Positions 25,307-33,775 of a stretch of DNA of 64,000 nucleotides are shown one piece after another. Each line of letters begins with the position of its first letter. Within the stretch, counting starts at the first letter, position 1. Origin of the DNA: Nannocystis sp. (GTDB lineage Bacteria > Myxococcota_A > Polyangia > Nannocystales > Nannocystaceae). Where the stretch lies: positions 115,175 through 179,174 of the forward strand of contig NZ_JADJNN010000020.1 of NCBI RefSeq assembly GCF_016714285.1. The letters are read 5' to 3'. The notes below the pieces were generated by a model, which was not told the DNA's origin, did not search any database, and saw nothing but the letters and a program-made list of their open reading frames with translations. Made by a program: the position numbers and the translations under genes.

Positions 25307-26196
25307 GGCTCTCCGACGACCCCGGCAAGGCCTGGGCCGAGCGCTTCTTCCTGCTCTACACGCCCGTGTGGATCGCCGCCGTCGCCCTCGTCATGGCCAG
25401 CGGCGCCCTCCTGCGCTGGGGCGACCTCGGCTTCCTCGCCTTCTCCGTCGCCGTCAGCGCCCCGCTCGTGGTGATCCCCGCGTGGTGCCACCGCCGCGTC
25501 CCCGCCCTCGCCGCGACCCCCTGGCACCGCAGCTACTGGTTCAAGTTCAACCTCTGGATCTTCCTCTTCGTCTGGATCGGCACCTACTTCCTCACCCACT
25601 ACTTCTTCGACGTCCTCGGCATGCGCTACGCCTTCCCCACCCGCTACACCCTCGACGCCGCCCTCGTCGGCAAGGGCGACGGCAGCGTGCCGATCTTCAT
25701 GTACCCGCTCACCCAGGCCTACTTCGTCAGCTACCACGCCGGCATGCTCGTGGTCCTGCGCCGCCTCCACCGCGCCCTCGGCCTCGGAAACCTGTCCCAA
25801 GGGACACCCGCGCCGACGGCCCACCTGTCCCAAGAGACACCCGCGTCGCCGGCCCACCTGTCCCCGGAGACAGCCCGCTGGCCGCGCCGCCTGCTGCTCG
25901 GCCTCGCCGCCCTCGCCCTCGCCTACGCCGTCTCCTTCGGCGAGACCCTGTTCATGGCCAGCGACCTCATCTCCGACCTGTTCTGGTACGCCGACAAGCC
26001 GCGGATGCTCCGCTACGGCTCCCTCTTCTACGCCTGCTACTTCCTCGTCAGCCTGCCCCTGCTCTACCCCATGGACGAGCCCCCCGGCCCCGCCTACAGC
26101 CCCGGCCGCGCCGCCCTCGAGGCCCTCGCCGCCGGCATGCTCGTGTTCATGATCCTCGACGCCCTCGCCCTCGCCCTCGGCCCCCTGGTCCCCTGA
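25240..26196 (+). CDS. Cycloeucalenol cycloisomerase homologue (sterol biosynthesis)
   Basis: Resembles plant cycloeucalenol cycloisomerase (CPI1), the membrane enzyme that opens the cyclopropane ring of cycloeucalenol to give obtusifoliol. Recognisable blocks in order are KAWAERFFLLYTPVWIAAV, YWFKFNLWIFLFVWIGTYF followed by LTHYFFDVLGMRYAFPT, AYFVSYHAGMLVVLRRLHRA, FGETLFMASDLI and LRYGSLFYACYFLVSLPLLY followed by PMDE. There are about seven membrane helices. The 318 residues exceed the roughly 280 of plant proteins for two reasons: a doubled N-terminus (MSQSPAR twice, so start 25240 or 25282), and an inserted hydrophilic loop LSQGTPAP...LSQETPAS...LSPETARW made of three palindrome copies (25791-25874). 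Assignment rests on remembered family sequence, and activity is inferred. Confidence 0.85.
   Translation: MSQSPARDGPQAPDMSQSPARLWLSDDPGKAWAERFFLLYTPVWIAAVALVMASGALLRWGDLGFLAFSVAVSAPLVVIPAWCHRRVPALAATPWHRSYWFKFNLWIFLFVWIGTYFLTHYFFDVLGMRYAFPTRYTLDAALVGKGDGSVPIFMYPLTQAYFVSYHAGMLVVLRRLHRALGLGNLSQGTPAPTAHLSQETPASPAHLSPETARWPRRLLLGLAALALAYAVSFGETLFMASDLISDLFWYADKPRMLRYGSLFYACYFLVSLPLLYPMDEPPGPAYSPGRAALEALAAGMLVFMILDALALALGPLVP
25791..25874. repeat. Three in-frame palindrome copies 33 bp apart in the cycloisomerase gene
   Basis: CCTGTCCCAAGGGACACC (25791), CCTGTCCCAAGAGACACC (25824) and CCTGTCCCCGGAGACAGC (25857) form an 11-codon tandem array encoding LSQGTP/LSQETP/LSPETA in a loop between membrane helices. 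Confidence 0.85.
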
Positions 26197-26231
26197 TCCC
26201 CCTGATCCCCCTGATCAGGCGATCACGGCCA

Positions 26232-27956
26232 TCACAGCTTCGGGCAGTCCAACTTCTTGTTCGCCGACAGCTCGCAGCTCGCCGAGATCAGCGTATTCGC
26301 CGGCGCGGCCGCGGTGCGCACGATCGAGAATTCGAGGTTGAACCCCTCCAAGACGCAGTGCGGCGACATGTCATCGAGCCCGCTCGGCGTGCTCGCGCCG
26401 TTCGGGTCCACCAGGTACGCGAAGCACAGCGTCGCCCCGTTCGGCGGCACCCAGGCCCCATTCATCTCCACGCACGGCACGATCTCCACCTTGGTGTTCT
26501 CGAGCAGGTGCTCCTCGTACAGCGTGCAGCTCGGGTCGAGCACCGCCGTCTCCGGATCCGTGTCGCGCACGCAGTTCGGCATGCAGGCCGGCGCCATCGC
26601 CTCCGCGATCTCCGTCCCGATCTCCGTAAGCGCCGCGCTGTAGTCCGCGTCGCACAGCGAGTACAAGCGCCGCTGCTCGCCCGGTTGGTCGACGAAGGCC
26701 TCCGCGAGCTCCCGCTCGCGCACCGGCGGCACCGCGCCCCACCCCGGCAGGTTCGGATCGCCCAGCAGGCAGCCCGGACCGATCCCGAAGTTCCTCTGGT
26801 ATTCCGGGTCCAGCGAATCCTCGTACCCGATCTCCGCCGCGAACATGTCATAGCCGGGCGGCACCCCGGTCAGCAGCGACACCTTCACCCGCTGGCCCTC
26901 GTCGATCGCCTGCTTCTGCTGCTCGATCGCCTTCAAGAAATCGATGTACTTGCTCACCGGCTGCAGCACCGCATCCGCGTCGGACGCCCCCGGCGACCCC
27001 GCCGCGTCGTAGTTCTCCGCGTGACACTCCGAGTACACCCCCGGACCCCCGCTGCAAGCCACTCCCGCCCGCCAGCACAGCCCGCTGGTCGGCGCCGTGT
27101 CATTGACCGGGTCGTCCCAGAACACCTTGTTGGTCGTGAAGATCTCCTTGGTGCCCTGATTGTACGAGCAGTCCGTCTCATCGCTCACGAACACCACAGC
27201 CAGCTGCGCCGCCTGGCGGACAAACCCGTAGTTGTTCTTGCTGTCCTTCGCCATCGCCGCCGCCAGCGCGAGATACATGCTCTCCAGGTGCGACTCAAAC
27301 CCGCAGCCCGCCACCCCCTGCGGCAGATAACACTGCAGCGCCTCCACCGCGTCCGCCCCGCTGACATTCAACTGCCCCGCGATCCGCTCGACCCACTTGC
27401 GCGGCTGCTGCTTCTGATCCACCTCCGTCGCCGTCGCCAGCACGCTCAGGTCCGAGTCACGCTTGCTGCACTGATCGGTGCACGCCGCCGAAAAGTCCTC
27501 GCTGTTGAAGGTGAACTCCGCCTGATCGATCCGGTCGACGCAGCTCGAAAGCACCAGGTTGCCGGCCTCCGGCTTGTAGGTCGCGGCCGGGCAGCGCGGG
27601 TTGCCGCTGTCCGTCGTCGTCACGCCGATGCGGTAGTCGGCCCGTGTGTCCGGCGCCTCGAGCACCCCGACCAGCGCCCCGATCGCCTGCGACAGCCGCG
27701 CCTGCGCCACTCCCATCGACCCCGAGTTGTCGATCACGAACAGCAGGTCCACCGCCCGGTTCTCCGCGATCACCACCGAGTTCGGCCCCTCCATCATCAG
27801 CGTCGTCCCATCGCCGGTCGGCAGGTCCTCCGTGTCCGGCGTCCCCGTCTCCGTCCCCGTCGTCCCCTCCGTCGGGTCCACCTTTGCCCCCGGCCCGCAC
27901 CCGCACACCAGCCCAAGACACGCCCACAACCGCCACGAGAAGCTCTGTGCCGCCAT
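26232..27956 (-). CDS. von Willebrand factor A-domain lipoprotein
   Basis: A 574-residue lipoprotein (signal ending LGLVCGC, lipidated Cys about residue 20). It has a Thr/Asp/Gly linker (EGTTGTETGTPDTEDLPTGD) and a vWA domain with the MIDAS motif DxSxS in LLFVIDNSGSMG (Asp76). Further acidic/Thr ligands lie around VVFVSDETDC. About 14 Cys occur in the C-terminal two thirds, suggesting disulfides. Probably a surface adhesion or binding protein. The start is ATG 27956, directly preceded by a TTG that is also in frame. TACGGT lies 6 nt upstream with no Shine-Dalgarno. It is divergent from the helicase gene. Confidence 0.9.
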   Translation of the reverse strand: MAAQSFSWRLWACLGLVCGCGPGAKVDPTEGTTGTETGTPDTEDLPTGDGTTLMMEGPNSVVIAENRAVDLLFVIDNSGSMGVAQARLSQAIGALVGVLEAPDTRADYRIGVTTTDSGNPRCPAATYKPEAGNLVLSSCVDRIDQAEFTFNSEDFSAACTDQCSKRDSDLSVLATATEVDQKQQPRKWVERIAGQLNVSGADAVEALQCYLPQGVAGCGFESHLESMYLALAAAMAKDSKNNYGFVRQAAQLAVVFVSDETDCSYNQGTKEIFTTNKVFWDDPVNDTAPTSGLCWRAGVACSGGPGVYSECHAENYDAAGSPGASDADAVLQPVSKYIDFLKAIEQQKQAIDEGQRVKVSLLTGVPPGYDMFAAEIGYEDSLDPEYQRNFGIGPGCLLGDPNLPGWGAVPPVRERELAEAFVDQPGEQRRLYSLCDADYSAALTEIGTEIAEAMAPACMPNCVRDTDPETAVLDPSCTLYEEHLLENTKVEIVPCVEMNGAWVPPNGATLCFAYLVDPNGASTPSGLDDMSPHCVLEGFNLEFSIVRTAAAPANTLISASCELSANKKLDCPKL

Positions 27957-27962
27957 CAAGCC

Positions 27963-27968
27963 ACCGTA
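27963..27968 (-). promoter_or_regulatory. Putative -10 hexamer TACGGT for the vWA lipoprotein
   Basis: Minus-strand TACGGT with 6 nt to ATG 27956 and no Shine-Dalgarno. Confidence 0.3.
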
Positions 27969-28126
27969 TCAGCGAAGCCCACAGCAAGGCCAGCGCGGCT
28001 CGCTCCGGCCCGCGCCCGGTGCACAACCGCGCCGTATCGGTGCTAGTCTCCGCCGCCCACGCACCGGACCGCGGACCGCGAGCTACGAGCCACGAACCTG
28101 CGAACCCGCGAACCCGCGAACTGCTC

Positions 28127-29584
28127 ATGGCCCTCGAGCTCCACTTCGATCACGGCACCCTGGTCGTCCCCGGCGCCCTGCCCGAGGACGAGCGCTTGGC
28201 CCAGCTCCTCATCCCCGACCACCGCACCGGCAACCACCGCGCCCCCGCCCACCGCTACCGCGAGATCGTCGCCCGCCTGCACAGCCGCGGCATCCCCTAC
28301 AACGACCTCGCCCGCCAGTACGAGCGCGTCGACCTCCCGCTCGTCGCCCCGCTCAGCCCCTTCCCCCACCAGCAGGCCGCCCTCGACGCCTGGGTCGCCG
28401 GCGGCTGCACCGGCATCGTCGAGCTGCCCACCGGCGCCGGCAAGACCCTGCTCGCCGTCATGGCGATCCAGCACACCGGCCGCCCCGCGCTGATCGTCGT
28501 CCCCACGATCGACCTCATGCTGCAGTGGCAGCAGGTCCTGCAACAGTGGTTCGCCCGCGAGATCGGCATGCTCGGCGGCGGCGCCCACGAGCGCCGCGAG
28601 CTCACCGTCACCACCTACGACTCCGCCGCCGCCCAGACCGAGTTCCACGGCAACCGCTTCGGCCTGCTCATCTGCGACGAGTGCCACCACCTCCCCGCCC
28701 CCGCCTACCGCTTCATCGCCGCCGGCTCGCTCGCCCCCTACCGCCTCGGCCTCACCGCCACCCTCGACCGCACAGACCGCGGCGAGAGCGTCGCCATGGA
28801 GCTGCTCGGCGCCGTCCGCTACCGCGCCGGCATCGACGAGCTCGAGGGCAGCTACCTCGCCCCCTACGAGATCCACACCCTCGAGGTCAGCCTCGACGAC
28901 GACGAACAGCAGCGCTACGACGAGTGCCGCGCCCTCTACGTCGACGCCCTGCGCCGCAGCGGCATCCCCCTCAATCACCCGAGCGGCTGGGCCCAGTTCA
29001 TCGCCCACTGTTATCGCAGCGAGGAGGGCCGCCTCGCCTTCGCCGCCTACCGCGAACAGAAGCGCATCGCCTTCACCGCCCAGTCGAAGATCGAGACCCT
29101 GTGGCGCATCCTGGCCCGCCACCGCCGCGACCGCATCCTCATCTTCACCGAGGACAACGACACCGTATACCGCCTCTCGCGCCTGCTCCTGCTCCCCGTC
29201 ATCACCCACCAGACCAAGCCCCCCGAGCGCGCCGAGCTGCTCAAGGCCTTCGCCACCGGCGAGCTCCCGGTCCTGCTCACCAGCAAGGTGCTCAACGAGG
29301 GCGTCGACGTCCCCGACGCCAACGTCGGCGTCATCCTCTCCGGCAACGGCAGCGTCCGCGAGCACGTGCAGCGCCTCGGTCGCATCCTCCGCAAGCGCGA
29401 GGGCAAGCGCGCCACCCTCTACGAGATCTGCACCGCCGTGGCCGCCGAGGGCCGCATCAGCGAGCGTCGCCGCCAGCACCGCGCCTACCAGCGCGGCGAG
29501 CCAGCGATCCACCACCACCTCCCCAGATCCCACCACCGACGCAGCGCCCGACCCCACCGAACTCCCCCCAGACGTCGCTGCTGA
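28127..29584 (+). CDS. XPB-type superfamily 2 DNA helicase
   Basis: A 485-residue DEAD/DEAH helicase of the SSL2/XPB group. The N-terminal domain runs about 1-80 (damage-recognition-like: LHSRGIPYNDLARQYERVDL). Walker A is LPTGAGKT (Lys106), motif II is DECHH (Asp184), and motif III is GLTATLDRTDRGE, where XPB proteins usually have RED. Helicase domain 2 has ILIFTEDNDTVY, LTSKVLNEGVDVPDANVGVIL and motif VI RLGRILRKREGK. The adjacent DUF790/Bax1 gene supports an XPB-Bax1 repair complex acting in nucleotide excision repair. The C-terminus in this frame is a His/Arg-rich run (from about residue 460). Shifting one frame near 29500 instead gives an acidic tail ending EWAPPEDAAC whose stop overlaps the next ATG, so a one-base error there is possible. 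Confidence 0.88.
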   Translation: MALELHFDHGTLVVPGALPEDERLAQLLIPDHRTGNHRAPAHRYREIVARLHSRGIPYNDLARQYERVDLPLVAPLSPFPHQQAALDAWVAGGCTGIVELPTGAGKTLLAVMAIQHTGRPALIVVPTIDLMLQWQQVLQQWFAREIGMLGGGAHERRELTVTTYDSAAAQTEFHGNRFGLLICDECHHLPAPAYRFIAAGSLAPYRLGLTATLDRTDRGESVAMELLGAVRYRAGIDELEGSYLAPYEIHTLEVSLDDDEQQRYDECRALYVDALRRSGIPLNHPSGWAQFIAHCYRSEEGRLAFAAYREQKRIAFTAQSKIETLWRILARHRRDRILIFTEDNDTVYRLSRLLLLPVITHQTKPPERAELLKAFATGELPVLLTSKVLNEGVDVPDANVGVILSGNGSVREHVQRLGRILRKREGKRATLYEICTAVAAEGRISERRRQHRAYQRGEPAIHHHLPRSHHRRSARPHRTPPRRRC

Positions 29585-29641
29585 CCTCGCTGCTGGCCTC
29601 GCCGCCGACCTCCCAGAGTGGGCCCCACCCGAGGACGCCGC

Positions 29642-30895
29642 ATGCTGACGCGTGACCTCCTCGCCTATCGCACCGTCAAGGGCAAGCTCCGCCCCACCTT
29701 CGTCGACGTGAAGCACGAGGACCACCTCGCCCTCGCCGCCGGCCTCGTGCAGATCCTCGAGCACGGCGTCGGCGAGACCCGCGGCGCCCTCGACGAGGCC
29801 CAGGGCGTGCTCGTCGGCGAGGCCAAGAAACCCAAGTTCGCCCGCGGCCTCGTCAAGCTCCTGCAGGACAAGTGCAGCTTCGAGGAGCCCGGAGACGCCG
29901 CCGCCGGCCTGCGTCGCAGCGCCTTTCACATCTCTGCCGCCGTCCTCCGCGGCCTCCCCGACGACGCCCCCCTCGCCCTCTACCTCGAGCGCGTCGCCGC
30001 CGGCCTGCCCGCCCCGCTCGACGACTGCCGCGCTCGCCTCTACGAGGACCTGGGCGAGCACCGCCGCCTCCTCCGCAGCGCCCTGCCCACCCCCCAGGCC
30101 CTGCTTGAGCGCTACAACCTCGCCCAGGCCCAGGGCCTCGTCCTCTACGCCCAGCGCCTGCGCGTGCGCACCGGCACCCAGAGCCAGCTCGAGCTGCGCA
30201 AGCTGCTGCGCTGGCTCAAGTTCAGCCGCCTCGTCGCCGAGGTCACCCGCGACGGCGACGAGTGGGTGCTGCAGGTCGAGGGCCCCGGCGCCATCCTCGA
30301 CATGCAGAAGAAATACGGCCTCCAGCTCGCCACCTTCCTCGCCGCCGTCCCGCTGCTCAGCCAGTTCACCGTCGAGGCCGACGTCGACATCCCACGCGGC
30401 GCCAAGGGCACCCTCTTCCTCGACCACAAAGATCCCCTGCGCGCGCTCGACCGCAGCGCGCTCGGCCACATCCCGCCCGAGATCGAGGTCGGCCTCGCCG
30501 CCCTCGCCGACGATCGCTGGTCGATCGACCACCTCCCCGAGCTGCGCCACACCGGCGCCCTCGGCATGTGCGTCCCCGACTTCGGCCTCCGCGACCGCGA
30601 CACCCCGGCCACCCTCGCCGTCGAGCTGTTCCACCGCTGGCACCGCCACGCCCTCGTCCGCCGCCTCGACGAGCTCGACGCCCGCCCCGACCCCGGCCTC
30701 GTCCTCGGCGTCGACCTCAGCCTCACCCGCGACGACGAGCTCGGCGCGCGCGTCCTCGGCCACCCGCAGGTCTTCACCTTCAACAAGTTCCCCGCCCGCC
30801 GCCGACTCCAGCCCCTGCTCGACCGCGCCGCGGCCGCATTCGCGGTCGAAACCCCCAAGCGCCCCAAAAAGGCATCTAGCACCGCCTCCAGCTGA
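29642..30895 (+). CDS. Bax1-type nuclease (DUF790), XPB partner
   Basis: A 417-residue protein that starts MLTRDLLAYRTVKGKLRPTF, as in DUF790 proteins. Archaeal Bax1, the founding member, is an endonuclease that binds XPB and cuts DNA bubble structures. The C-terminal part has the nuclease-like blocks CVPDFGLRD, LAVELFHRWHRHAL and LVLGVDLSLTRDDEL, carrying the acidic/His residues expected of a PD-(D/E)XK-related active site. Gene order helicase-Bax1 on one strand with 57 bp between (or a 4-nt overlap if the helicase tail is reframed) matches the archaeal pair. The stop codon lies in a perfect 7-bp hairpin. Confidence 0.88.
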   Translation: MLTRDLLAYRTVKGKLRPTFVDVKHEDHLALAAGLVQILEHGVGETRGALDEAQGVLVGEAKKPKFARGLVKLLQDKCSFEEPGDAAAGLRRSAFHISAAVLRGLPDDAPLALYLERVAAGLPAPLDDCRARLYEDLGEHRRLLRSALPTPQALLERYNLAQAQGLVLYAQRLRVRTGTQSQLELRKLLRWLKFSRLVAEVTRDGDEWVLQVEGPGAILDMQKKYGLQLATFLAAVPLLSQFTVEADVDIPRGAKGTLFLDHKDPLRALDRSALGHIPPEIEVGLAALADDRWSIDHLPELRHTGALGMCVPDFGLRDRDTPATLAVELFHRWHRHALVRRLDELDARPDPGLVLGVDLSLTRDDELGARVLGHPQVFTFNKFPARRRLQPLLDRAAAAFAVETPKRPKKASSTASS

Positions 30896-30907
30896 CATTT
30901 TGTCAGC
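30891..30907. repeat. Perfect 7-bp hairpin over the Bax1 stop codon
   Basis: GCTGACA-TTT-TGTCAGC; the TGA stop is in the left arm. There is no T-run after it, so it is a weak candidate for termination or an mRNA end-structure. Confidence 0.4.
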
Positions 30908-31000
30908 CGCCGCACGTGACCCGGCGCTCGCATCCCGGCCCTGGCGAGCGTGGGCTGGCCTCGCGTGTCTGTGGCATTGTGGTTGCACGGACCTGCGCCC

Positions 31001-32683
31001 GTGCCGAGCCGCCCCACCCCGCCCAAGATCCTCGCCCTCGTCGGAGCCTCGCTCTGGCTCGGGACCTCGCTCGCGCCGACGATCGCCTCGGCGCAGGCGC
31101 CCGCGGACCCGGGCATGGCCTCGGTGCCTGGCGCCGACGCCTTCGACATCCGCTACTACATCACCGACGAGAACGGCAAGCGCCTGCGCGCCATGGCCTC
31201 GACGGACTTCGTCCAGTTCGTCAACCAGGCCCGCTGCGAGTGCGGCCACCAGATCGAGACCCAGATCCGCCTCAAGTCGACCCAGGGCGTCGCCTACGAC
31301 AACACCAAAATCGTCCAGACCTTCGTCGGTACCAACTGCGGTCCCGCCGAGTCGAACCCGGTCGCCGGCCAGTTTCGCCGCTGCGTGATGCTCAAGTCCA
31401 GCACCTCCCCGGACTACGTGCAGGGCCTCAACGTCACCTTTCATCCGGTGTGGCTGGCCAACGGCACCTCGCTAAACTCCGAGACCCGCGATCCGAAGAC
31501 CGCCATCGCCGCCGGCACCTGCGGCGGCGTCCAGGGTTCATCCGGCGTGTGGATGTGCGCCCAGACGAACGCCATGAGTGGCTGCCAGGCCGACGAGTTC
31601 TTCATCAGCGGCACCCAGAACAGCAACCTCCCGGCCGGCATGAGCTCCGGGATCACCTTCGACTTCCAACCCCCGCTCACCGCGCCCAGCAACATCGTCG
31701 CGTCCTCCGGCGATTCCGCGGTCGTGGTGTCCTGGGACGTCCAGCCTGGCGACATCAACGGCTTCCGCGTCCTCTGCGAGGAAGTAGCGACCGGCAAGCC
31801 CCCACCTGGCAAGGGCATGGACGCCCCCGCCCTCGACCGGATCCCGAACGGCACGATCTACTACACGAAGGACAACCTGTGCCCGAACGGGCCCTTCTCG
31901 ACCGTCAACTCCGATAGCCCGCTCGACCCCACCGCCACCACCGACGACTCCGGCACCACTGACGCCACCGCCGGGACCGACGCCACCACCGGGACCGACG
32001 CCACCACCGGAACCACTGGCGACACCGGAACCACTGGCGACACCGGCGGCACCACCAGTGATACCAGCATCACCACGACCAGCGGCGCTGCTGGCACCAC
32101 CGCTGGCGACACTGAGGCTGCAGTACCCCCGAACTGCGGCGACAACATGTTGCAGGCCGATGAGGGCGAGCAGTGCGACGAGGGTAACCTCAACGGCGAC
32201 AACAAGACCTGCCACGTCAACTGCCAGCTCGACGTCTGCGGCGACGGCTTCCAGGGCCCCGACGAGATCTGCGACAAGGGCATGAACAACGGCGCCAAGG
32301 GCCTGTGCAACACCGACTGCACGCTCAACGTCAGCAAGGGCATGCTAAGCCTCGACTGGTCCTACGTCTGCAGCAGCCACCTCGCGTACAACACCAAGAG
32401 CGTGCGCATCGAGGGCCTGGAGAACGACAAGGAGTACAACTTCCTGCTCGTCGCGTACGACAAGTCGGGCAACCCCCTCGCCTCCGACGAGGTCATCCGC
32501 GCCACCCCGGTCGACACCCGCGACCTGTGGGAGCAGTGCCACGCCCAGGGCGATGTCTGCGGCAGCTCCGGCTTCTGCAACCTCAGCGAGCGCGGCGACC
32601 CGCTGCTCGGCCTCGGCGCCCTCCTCGGCCTCGGCCTCGGCCTCGGCGGCCTGCTCCGCCGCAGCACAAGGATGCGCGCGTGA
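31001..32683 (+). CDS. Secreted Cys-rich protein with Thr-rich linker, DUF4215-like repeat and C-terminal anchor
   Basis: About 560 residues from GTG 31001 (an in-frame GTG at 30950 is also possible). The signal peptide ends ASAQA. The first domain (20-210) contains RYYITDENGKRLRAMAS and several Cys. A fibronectin-type III-like piece follows (TAPSNIVASSGDSAVVVSWD to FRVLCEE). Then come a Thr/Gly/Asp linker (31930-32110) and a myxobacterial Cys-rich repeat of DUF4215 type (NCGDNMLQADEGEQCDEGN...VCGDGFQGPDEICDKG). The C-terminus is a hydrophobic helix of Leu/Gly (LLGLGALLGLGLGLGGLL) with RRSTRMRA, a likely membrane or sorting anchor. It overlaps the following beta-barrel gene by 4 nt (GTGA), so the two are coupled. 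Confidence 0.8.
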   Translation: MPSRPTPPKILALVGASLWLGTSLAPTIASAQAPADPGMASVPGADAFDIRYYITDENGKRLRAMASTDFVQFVNQARCECGHQIETQIRLKSTQGVAYDNTKIVQTFVGTNCGPAESNPVAGQFRRCVMLKSSTSPDYVQGLNVTFHPVWLANGTSLNSETRDPKTAIAAGTCGGVQGSSGVWMCAQTNAMSGCQADEFFISGTQNSNLPAGMSSGITFDFQPPLTAPSNIVASSGDSAVVVSWDVQPGDINGFRVLCEEVATGKPPPGKGMDAPALDRIPNGTIYYTKDNLCPNGPFSTVNSDSPLDPTATTDDSGTTDATAGTDATTGTDATTGTTGDTGTTGDTGGTTSDTSITTTSGAAGTTAGDTEAAVPPNCGDNMLQADEGEQCDEGNLNGDNKTCHVNCQLDVCGDGFQGPDEICDKGMNNGAKGLCNTDCTLNVSKGMLSLDWSYVCSSHLAYNTKSVRIEGLENDKEYNFLLVAYDKSGNPLASDEVIRATPVDTRDLWEQCHAQGDVCGSSGFCNLSERGDPLLGLGALLGLGLGLGGLLRRSTRMRA

Positions 32684-33762
32684 CCTCCGGCCTCGCCTCG
32701 CTCCTCTTCATCCTCGCCGCCCCCCCTGAAGCTGCCCCCACGGACAGCCCGGAGGAGACGCCGACGGCACCTGTCCCCACGGACACTTCGCCCGTCAGCG
32801 ACCCCAACGCCGTCAAGGAAGCCCCCGCGGTGCCCGAGCGCGAGGGCTACGTCGACGGCGAGCTCCCGACAACCTCGCCGCCCGGCTCGCGCCGCGGCGA
32901 GAAGCGCGAGGGCGAGGTCTGGCGCCCGATCACCGCCCCGACCTACGAGATCAAGCAGCCCGTCCCCAGCGACGACGCCATCGTCCAGCAGAGCAACCCC
33001 GAGCTCGCCGAGACCCTCGCCACCAAGAAGAAGCCCAAGAGCTACGAGAGCCCGCAGCGCTTCGCCATCGAGGTCAAGTTCGGCCCCTTCCTCCCCGACA
33101 TCGACCGCAACTACAGCGGCGCCGGCCTCGGCCCCTACGCCAGCGTCTACGGCGTCACCAACGATCGCGGCGAGGCCACCGGCCAGCCCAAGAAGGCGTT
33201 CTACGGCGGCGTCGCCTTCGAGTACCAGATCGTCAACCTCGCCGGCCCCCTCGGCGTCGGCTTCCAGTGGAGCCTGTTCCGCGACAAGGCCCAGGCCCTG
33301 CTCGCCAAGCCACCGGCCGACGAGACCATGTCCGTCCGCAGCGCCGCCGACAAGACCCGCTTCGCCGTGATGCCCATCGCCGTCCAGGTCGTCTACCGCT
33401 TCGAGCTCCTCGCCGACCGCTTCCGCGTCCCCCTCGTCCCCTACGCCAAGTTCGGCCTCAACTACTCGTTCTGGTGGTCCAAGGACGGCAGCGGCAACAT
33501 CTCCACCATCAAGGACGAGGCCGGCAACGTCACCGACAAGGCCCGCGGCGGCGCCTGGGGCTTCCAGTCCAACCTCGGCGGCATGCTCCGCCTCGACTTC
33601 CTCGAGCGCGGCACGGCCCGCAACCTCGACCGCGCCACCGGCATCAACCACACCTACCTGTTCGGCGAGTGGCAGTTCTCGCGGGTCAACAACTTCGGCC
33701 GCAAGAACAGCATCAACCTCGGCGACTCGACCTGGCTGGTCGGCCTCGCCGTCGAGTTCTGA
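32680..33762 (+). CDS. Outer-membrane beta-barrel protein
   Basis: A 360-residue product from a GTG that overlaps the previous stop. It has a signal peptide (residues 1-15) and a Pro/Thr/Asp-rich N-terminal stretch with two palindrome copies (32732-32787). From residue about 125 come amphipathic beta strands (FAIEVKFGPFLPDIDRNYSG, AFYGGVAFEYQIVNL, FAVMPIAVQVVYRFELLADR, VPYAKFGLNYSFWW) and a terminal aromatic/Phe residue (LVGLAVEF), typical of outer-membrane barrels. It resembles the MXAN_2562-type family of myxobacterial outer-membrane proteins. Coupling to the secreted protein upstream suggests they work together at the surface. Confidence 0.78.
   Translation: MTSGLASLLFILAAPPEAAPTDSPEETPTAPVPTDTSPVSDPNAVKEAPAVPEREGYVDGELPTTSPPGSRRGEKREGEVWRPITAPTYEIKQPVPSDDAIVQQSNPELAETLATKKKPKSYESPQRFAIEVKFGPFLPDIDRNYSGAGLGPYASVYGVTNDRGEATGQPKKAFYGGVAFEYQIVNLAGPLGVGFQWSLFRDKAQALLAKPPADETMSVRSAADKTRFAVMPIAVQVVYRFELLADRFRVPLVPYAKFGLNYSFWWSKDGSGNISTIKDEAGNVTDKARGGAWGFQSNLGGMLRLDFLERGTARNLDRATGINHTYLFGEWQFSRVNNFGRKNSINLGDSTWLVGLAVEF
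32732..32787. repeat. Two palindrome copies in the beta-barrel gene
   Basis: CTGCCCCCACGGACAG (32732) and CCTGTCCCCACGGACACT (32770), 39 bp apart, in frame, encoding APTDSPEE and APVPTDTS just after the signal peptide, as in dacB. Confidence 0.8.
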
Positions 33763-33775
33763 GCCGCCGCGAGCG

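Noticed and set aside
23378..26196. A sterol biosynthesis cluster
   Set aside because: Only the cycloisomerase homologue belongs to sterol metabolism; the aminotransferase and O-methyltransferase families have no known sterol role, so the grouping is only positional.
25062..28046. A 994-codon open frame on the plus strand
   Set aside because: Arg/Pro-rich frame crossing the cycloisomerase and antisense to the vWA gene; no domain and wrong composition.
28043..31444. A 1133-codon open frame on the minus strand
   Set aside because: It lies antisense to the helicase and Bax1 genes; its product is Gly/Ala/Val/Glu-rich low complexity, a mirror of high-GC codons, without motifs.
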